A stretch of DNA of 64,000 nt, taken from NCBI RefSeq assembly GCF_012971745.1, contig NZ_CP048834.1:4154001-4218000 (forward strand), read 5' to 3'. Origin of the DNA: Starkeya sp. ORNL1. Its GTDB lineage: Bacteria > Pseudomonadota > Alphaproteobacteria > Rhizobiales > Xanthobacteraceae. The position numbers and the translations under genes were made by a program. The notes beneath the pieces were generated by a model. That model was not told the DNA's origin and made no database searches. It saw nothing but the letters and a program-made list of their open reading frames with translations. Of this stretch, positions 61,500-64,000 are shown one piece after another. How positions within the stretch are numbered: the stretch's first letter is position 1; every line of letters starts with the position of its first letter.

Positions 61500-62672
61500 T
61501 CACGCCGCCTTGAACTTCTCGGCGTACTGGGTGCGCAGTTCGGCGAACCATGACGGCTCCGGCGGACGGCTCCACAGCTTCGACAGCGCGTCGCCCGGAT
61601 AGGCTTCGGCGAAGTTCTTCTTCGCCGTCTCCGACAGGAAGGCTTCGGAGCCCTTGACCACCGGGTTGTAGCCCGAGCCCTCAGCGACCAGCGCGGAGGC
61701 CTCCGGGGTGTGGATGTAGTTCAGCCACTCATAGGCCTGCGCGATGTTCTTGGCGCCCTTGGTCAGCGACCAGCCGTCGATCCAGGTGATGGCGCCTTCC
61801 TGCGGCGCCATATAGGTGACCGGCTTGCCTTGCTTCTTCAGCGAGAGCGGCGGGCCGTCCCAGGTCTGGCCGATGACGACGCCATTATCCATGAAGCCGG
61901 ACTTGGTGTTGTCGGCCGAATCCCAGAACTGCTTGACCTGCGCCTTGTTGGCGACGGCGAAGGCCAGAATCGGATCATAGATCTTCTTCATGGTCTCCTC
62001 GTCCTTGAAGGCGTCGAGCATGCGGTTAGAGGGCAGCTTGCCGGTGGCGTCCATCCACAGGCCAATGCCCAGCAGCAGCGAATGCGGGCGGCCCTGCATC
62101 TTGCCCTTGAACGGCTCGCTCCACAGCGTGCCGTAGCTGAGGTCCTTGTAGTCCAGCTTGGTGAGGTCGGTGCGCCAGGAGATCGCCTCCGAGCCCCAGC
62201 AATGCGGCACGTGATAGAGCTTGCCGTCCCAGGTCCAGATGCTGGTCGAGCCTTCCAGCATGGCGGGCAGCAGATTGTCGAGCTTCAGCTTCGAGGTGTC
62301 GTACGGGGCGAGGACGTCGAGGTCCTTGAATTGCGGGGCGCGGTCGCGCGTCGGCTCGCACAGGTCGAAGCCCTCGCCGCCGGTGGCCTGCAGCTTGTTG
62401 ATCTGCTCCTCATTCTGCGAGAACGGCGTGGTCTTCACCTTGATGCCGGTCTTCTTCTCGAAGTTCGGGATCACCGGGTTCGGCAGTTCGTCGTCCCAGT
62501 TCAGGAGACTCAGCTCGCCGGAGGAGGAGAAGGCGTCCTTCACGATGAAGGGGCCGGTGGCGGCGACGGTGCCGGCGGCCAGCGCGCCCTTGAACAGCAC
62601 GCGGCGGGTGAAGGACCGCGCCGCCAGCAGGGTTTCGATCGATGAATTGGTGGTGTCAGGCTTCTTCGACAC
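61500..62672 (-). CDS. Polyamine-type ABC transporter binding protein, Tat-exported (PotD-like)
   Basis: This is a 390-residue periplasmic binding protein. I start it at GTG 62672, preceded by AAAGGAG; the frame is open 60 codons further upstream without a ribosome site. The signal SFTRRVLFKGALAAGTVAA has the twin arginines of the Tat pathway. The core shows LSLLNWDDELPNPVIPNFEKKTGIKV, KLYHVPHCWGSEAISWR and GWSLTKGAKNIAQAYEWLNYI, typical of spermidine/putrescine binding proteins. It is the first gene of the four-gene importer. The ligand could be a polyamine or a related cation. Confidence 0.9.
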   Translation of the reverse strand: MSKKPDTTNSSIETLLAARSFTRRVLFKGALAAGTVAATGPFIVKDAFSSSGELSLLNWDDELPNPVIPNFEKKTGIKVKTTPFSQNEEQINKLQATGGEGFDLCEPTRDRAPQFKDLDVLAPYDTSKLKLDNLLPAMLEGSTSIWTWDGKLYHVPHCWGSEAISWRTDLTKLDYKDLSYGTLWSEPFKGKMQGRPHSLLLGIGLWMDATGKLPSNRMLDAFKDEETMKKIYDPILAFAVANKAQVKQFWDSADNTKSGFMDNGVVIGQTWDGPPLSLKKQGKPVTYMAPQEGAITWIDGWSLTKGAKNIAQAYEWLNYIHTPEASALVAEGSGYNPVVKGSEAFLSETAKKNFAEAYPGDALSKLWSRPPEPSWFAELRTQYAEKFKAA

Positions 62673-63013
62673 GACACGGCTCCTTTGGCTTTGCACCCGA
62701 TCGGGCAGCGCAGGTTCGGGAGACGGGTCAGCAGGAAGCGTGCCAGCAGCCGGTATTTCGGGAATGTCGGCATCTTGATCGAAAAAACCGCGCAGCGTGG
62801 CCGCATCTGACGCCGTTTTCATCATGCCTGCCCGAGCGGCAGGCATGCGCATTACGCGCGATTACGACTTTAGTGAAAGACGCCGGCTTTCGTTTCGCCC
62901 GCAGCCGCAAGCGCGATCGCGCCTGAATCGCTGCCCGGATCATGGCCGGACATTGACCTGATACATGCCTGCCCTAAGGTCATGTGACGAACAACAGCAA
63001 GGGAGCAGACGCG

Positions 63014-63487
63014 ATGTTTGGCGAGCCGGCCAAGGAACATGAATGGCTGAAGCAGTTCGTGGGCGAGTGGACTTTCTCCTCCGAATGCGACATGGGGCCA
63101 GACAAGCCGCGCGAGACCTTCACCGGTCGTGAGCGCGTCAGCATGCTCGGCCCGTTCTGGACGCTGTTCGAGGGCGAGGGCGAAATGATCGGCGGCGGCA
63201 CCGGCCACACCCGCACGACGCTCGGCTACGACCCGGCGAAGGGCTATATCGGCACCTGGGTCGGCTCGATGATGCCGTTCATGTGGGTCTATGCCGGCGA
63301 GCTTTCGGAGGACGAGAGCGTGCTGACATTGGTGACGGAGGGACCGAACTTCTCCGGCGAGGGCCTGTCGACCTATCACGACGTCATCACCGTGGTGAGC
63401 GCGGACGAGCGCATCCTCACCTCGCGGGTGAAGAATGATGACGGCTCCTGGAAGGAGTTCGTCTGGGTGCGCTACCGGCGGGTTTGA
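63014..63487 (+). CDS. DUF1579 family protein
   Basis: This is a 157-residue cytoplasmic protein. GGGAG lies 8 nt before ATG 63014, which I prefer to the upstream GTG. The family pattern is clear: MFGEPAKEHEWLKQFVGEWTF, a central MIGGGTGHTRTTLGYDPAKGYIGTWVGSMM and the ending VWVRYRRV. The predicted fold is a lipocalin-like beta barrel. Function unknown. It is convergent with the ABC-2 permease gene. Confidence 0.88.
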   Translation: MFGEPAKEHEWLKQFVGEWTFSSECDMGPDKPRETFTGRERVSMLGPFWTLFEGEGEMIGGGTGHTRTTLGYDPAKGYIGTWVGSMMPFMWVYAGELSEDESVLTLVTEGPNFSGEGLSTYHDVITVVSADERILTSRVKNDDGSWKEFVWVRYRRV

Positions 63488-63505
63488 GAGCCTGACCCGT
63501 AATTT

Positions 63506-63619
63506 CCTCTCCCCATTGGGGAGAGGTGGCCCGCGAAGCGGGTCGGTGAGGGGGAGCGTCATTGCGGAGCGAAAGAAGGCCCCTCACCCCAACCCTCTCC
63601 CCGATGGGGAGAGGGAGAA
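63506..63619. repeat. Palindromic intergenic repeat, family 1, inverted copy
   Basis: This is the reverse complement arrangement of the element at 44254-44372: CCTCTCCCC-ATTG-GGGAGAGG, then CCGCGAAGCGG, GGTGAGGGG ... CCCCTCACC and CCTCTCCCC-GATG-GGGAGAGG. It lies between convergent genes, as the first copy does. Confidence 0.85.
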
Positions 63620-63631
63620 AGCCGTGATGGC

Positions 63632-64000
63632 TCACGCCTTCAGGCGGTAGCCGGTGCGCAGCATCCAGGCGGCGAGGGCGATGCACAAAGCCAGGAACAG
63701 TACGGTCATGCCCAGCGCGAGGCGCACATCGACGTCCGCTATGCCGTAGAAGGTCCAGCGGAAGCCGTTCACCAGATAGACCACCGGGTTGAACAGCGTG
63801 ACGACCTGCCAGGCCGGCGGCAGCATGGCGATGGAATAGAACGTGCCGCCGAGAAAGGTCAGCGGCGTCACCACCAGGATCGGCACGATCTGCAGCTTCT
63901 CGAAGCCATTGGCCCAGATGCCGAGGATGAAGCCGAACATGCAGAAGGTGACCGAGATCAGCACCAGAAAGGCCAGCATCCACAAGGGATGCAGGATGGA
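63632..64000 (-). CDS. ABC-2 type transporter permease, C-terminal part
   Basis: The frame is open through the right edge, so the gene is cut; 122 codons plus the stop are visible. The segment FGFILGIWANGFEKLQIVPILVVTPLTFLGGTFYS, then PVVYLVNGFRWTFYGIADVDV and a final helix, is the conserved C-terminal half of ABC-2 drug or polysaccharide exporters (NodJ/YadH-like). The missing N-terminus and partner ATPase should lie to the right. What it exports cannot be judged from this piece. Confidence 0.88.
   Translation of the reverse strand, partial: SILHPLWMLAFLVLISVTFCMFGFILGIWANGFEKLQIVPILVVTPLTFLGGTFYSIAMLPPAWQVVTLFNPVVYLVNGFRWTFYGIADVDVRLALGMTVLFLALCIALAAWMLRTGYRLKA

Noticed and set aside
62673..62852. 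60-codon N-terminal extension of the polyamine binding protein
   Set aside because: It would bury the Tat signal inside the protein; GTG 62672 has a ribosome site and puts the signal at the N-terminus.

Overview
The window is high-GC DNA from an alphaproteobacterium, most likely Hyphomicrobiales (Rhizobiales), perhaps Xanthobacteraceae or a relative. Four things point there: a direct-repeat LexA box of the GAAC-N7-GAAC type in front of an imuA-imuB-dnaE2 cassette, several families of palindromic intergenic repeats common in that order, an ELM1-type putative glycosyltransferase, and an AqpS/ArsH-type arsenic island. The taxonomic placement is inference. No rRNA, CRISPR array or replication origin was seen; there is one tRNA-Arg(CCU).

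Layout. 0-8.2 kb: two drug-type MFS exporters, an AraC regulator, a large autotransporter and two small exported proteins. 8.5-17.6 kb: a cell-surface carbohydrate region, with a three-domain GT2-GtrA-PMT protein, a PmrAB-like two-component system, an ELM1-family protein and a polysaccharide pyruvyl transferase. An 837-bp IS5-family element sits between the first two. 17.7-23.6 kb: an arsenic island of pstS, an arsR-arsC fusion, a collapsed arsC remnant, an aquaporin, a glutaredoxin-type arsC, a cysteine-containing PadR regulator, an MFS exporter and arsH. 23.9-30 kb: small proteins, including a tail-to-tail pair of 78-residue winged-helix-like proteins, then a nucleobase permease / solute-binding / cupin operon.

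30.5-38.7 kb: a 900-residue Orn/Lys/Arg-type decarboxylase followed by two tandem aspartate:alanine-exchanger-family transporters, with AraC and Crp/Fnr regulators alongside. A decarboxylase plus precursor/product exchanger normally consumes cytoplasmic protons and helps generate proton motive force. A cluster of inverted repeats lies upstream of the decarboxylase. 38.9-45.3 kb: a BON protein, an AI-2E transporter, the tRNA, a very small membrane protein, two SDRs with a LysR regulator, and a fumarylacetoacetase-family hydrolase. 45.4-51.9 kb: a probable organic-acid catabolic locus with a TIM-barrel protein, a GlcG/HbpS protein, a GntR regulator, a dihydroxyphthalate-decarboxylase-like binding protein and a tripartite tricarboxylate transporter.

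52-58.2 kb: a DUF1993 protein and the SOS mutasome imuA-imuB-dnaE2. 58.3-62.7 kb: a polyamine-type ABC importer. 63-64 kb: a DUF1579 protein and the 3' part of an ABC-2 permease cut by the window edge.

The most interesting parts are the arsenic island and the decarboxylase/double-exchanger locus. In the island, one arsC has lost its middle and now reads in frame into the aquaporin. The fused ArsR domain has no cysteines, and a PadR-type regulator carries CC pairs next to an inverted repeat.
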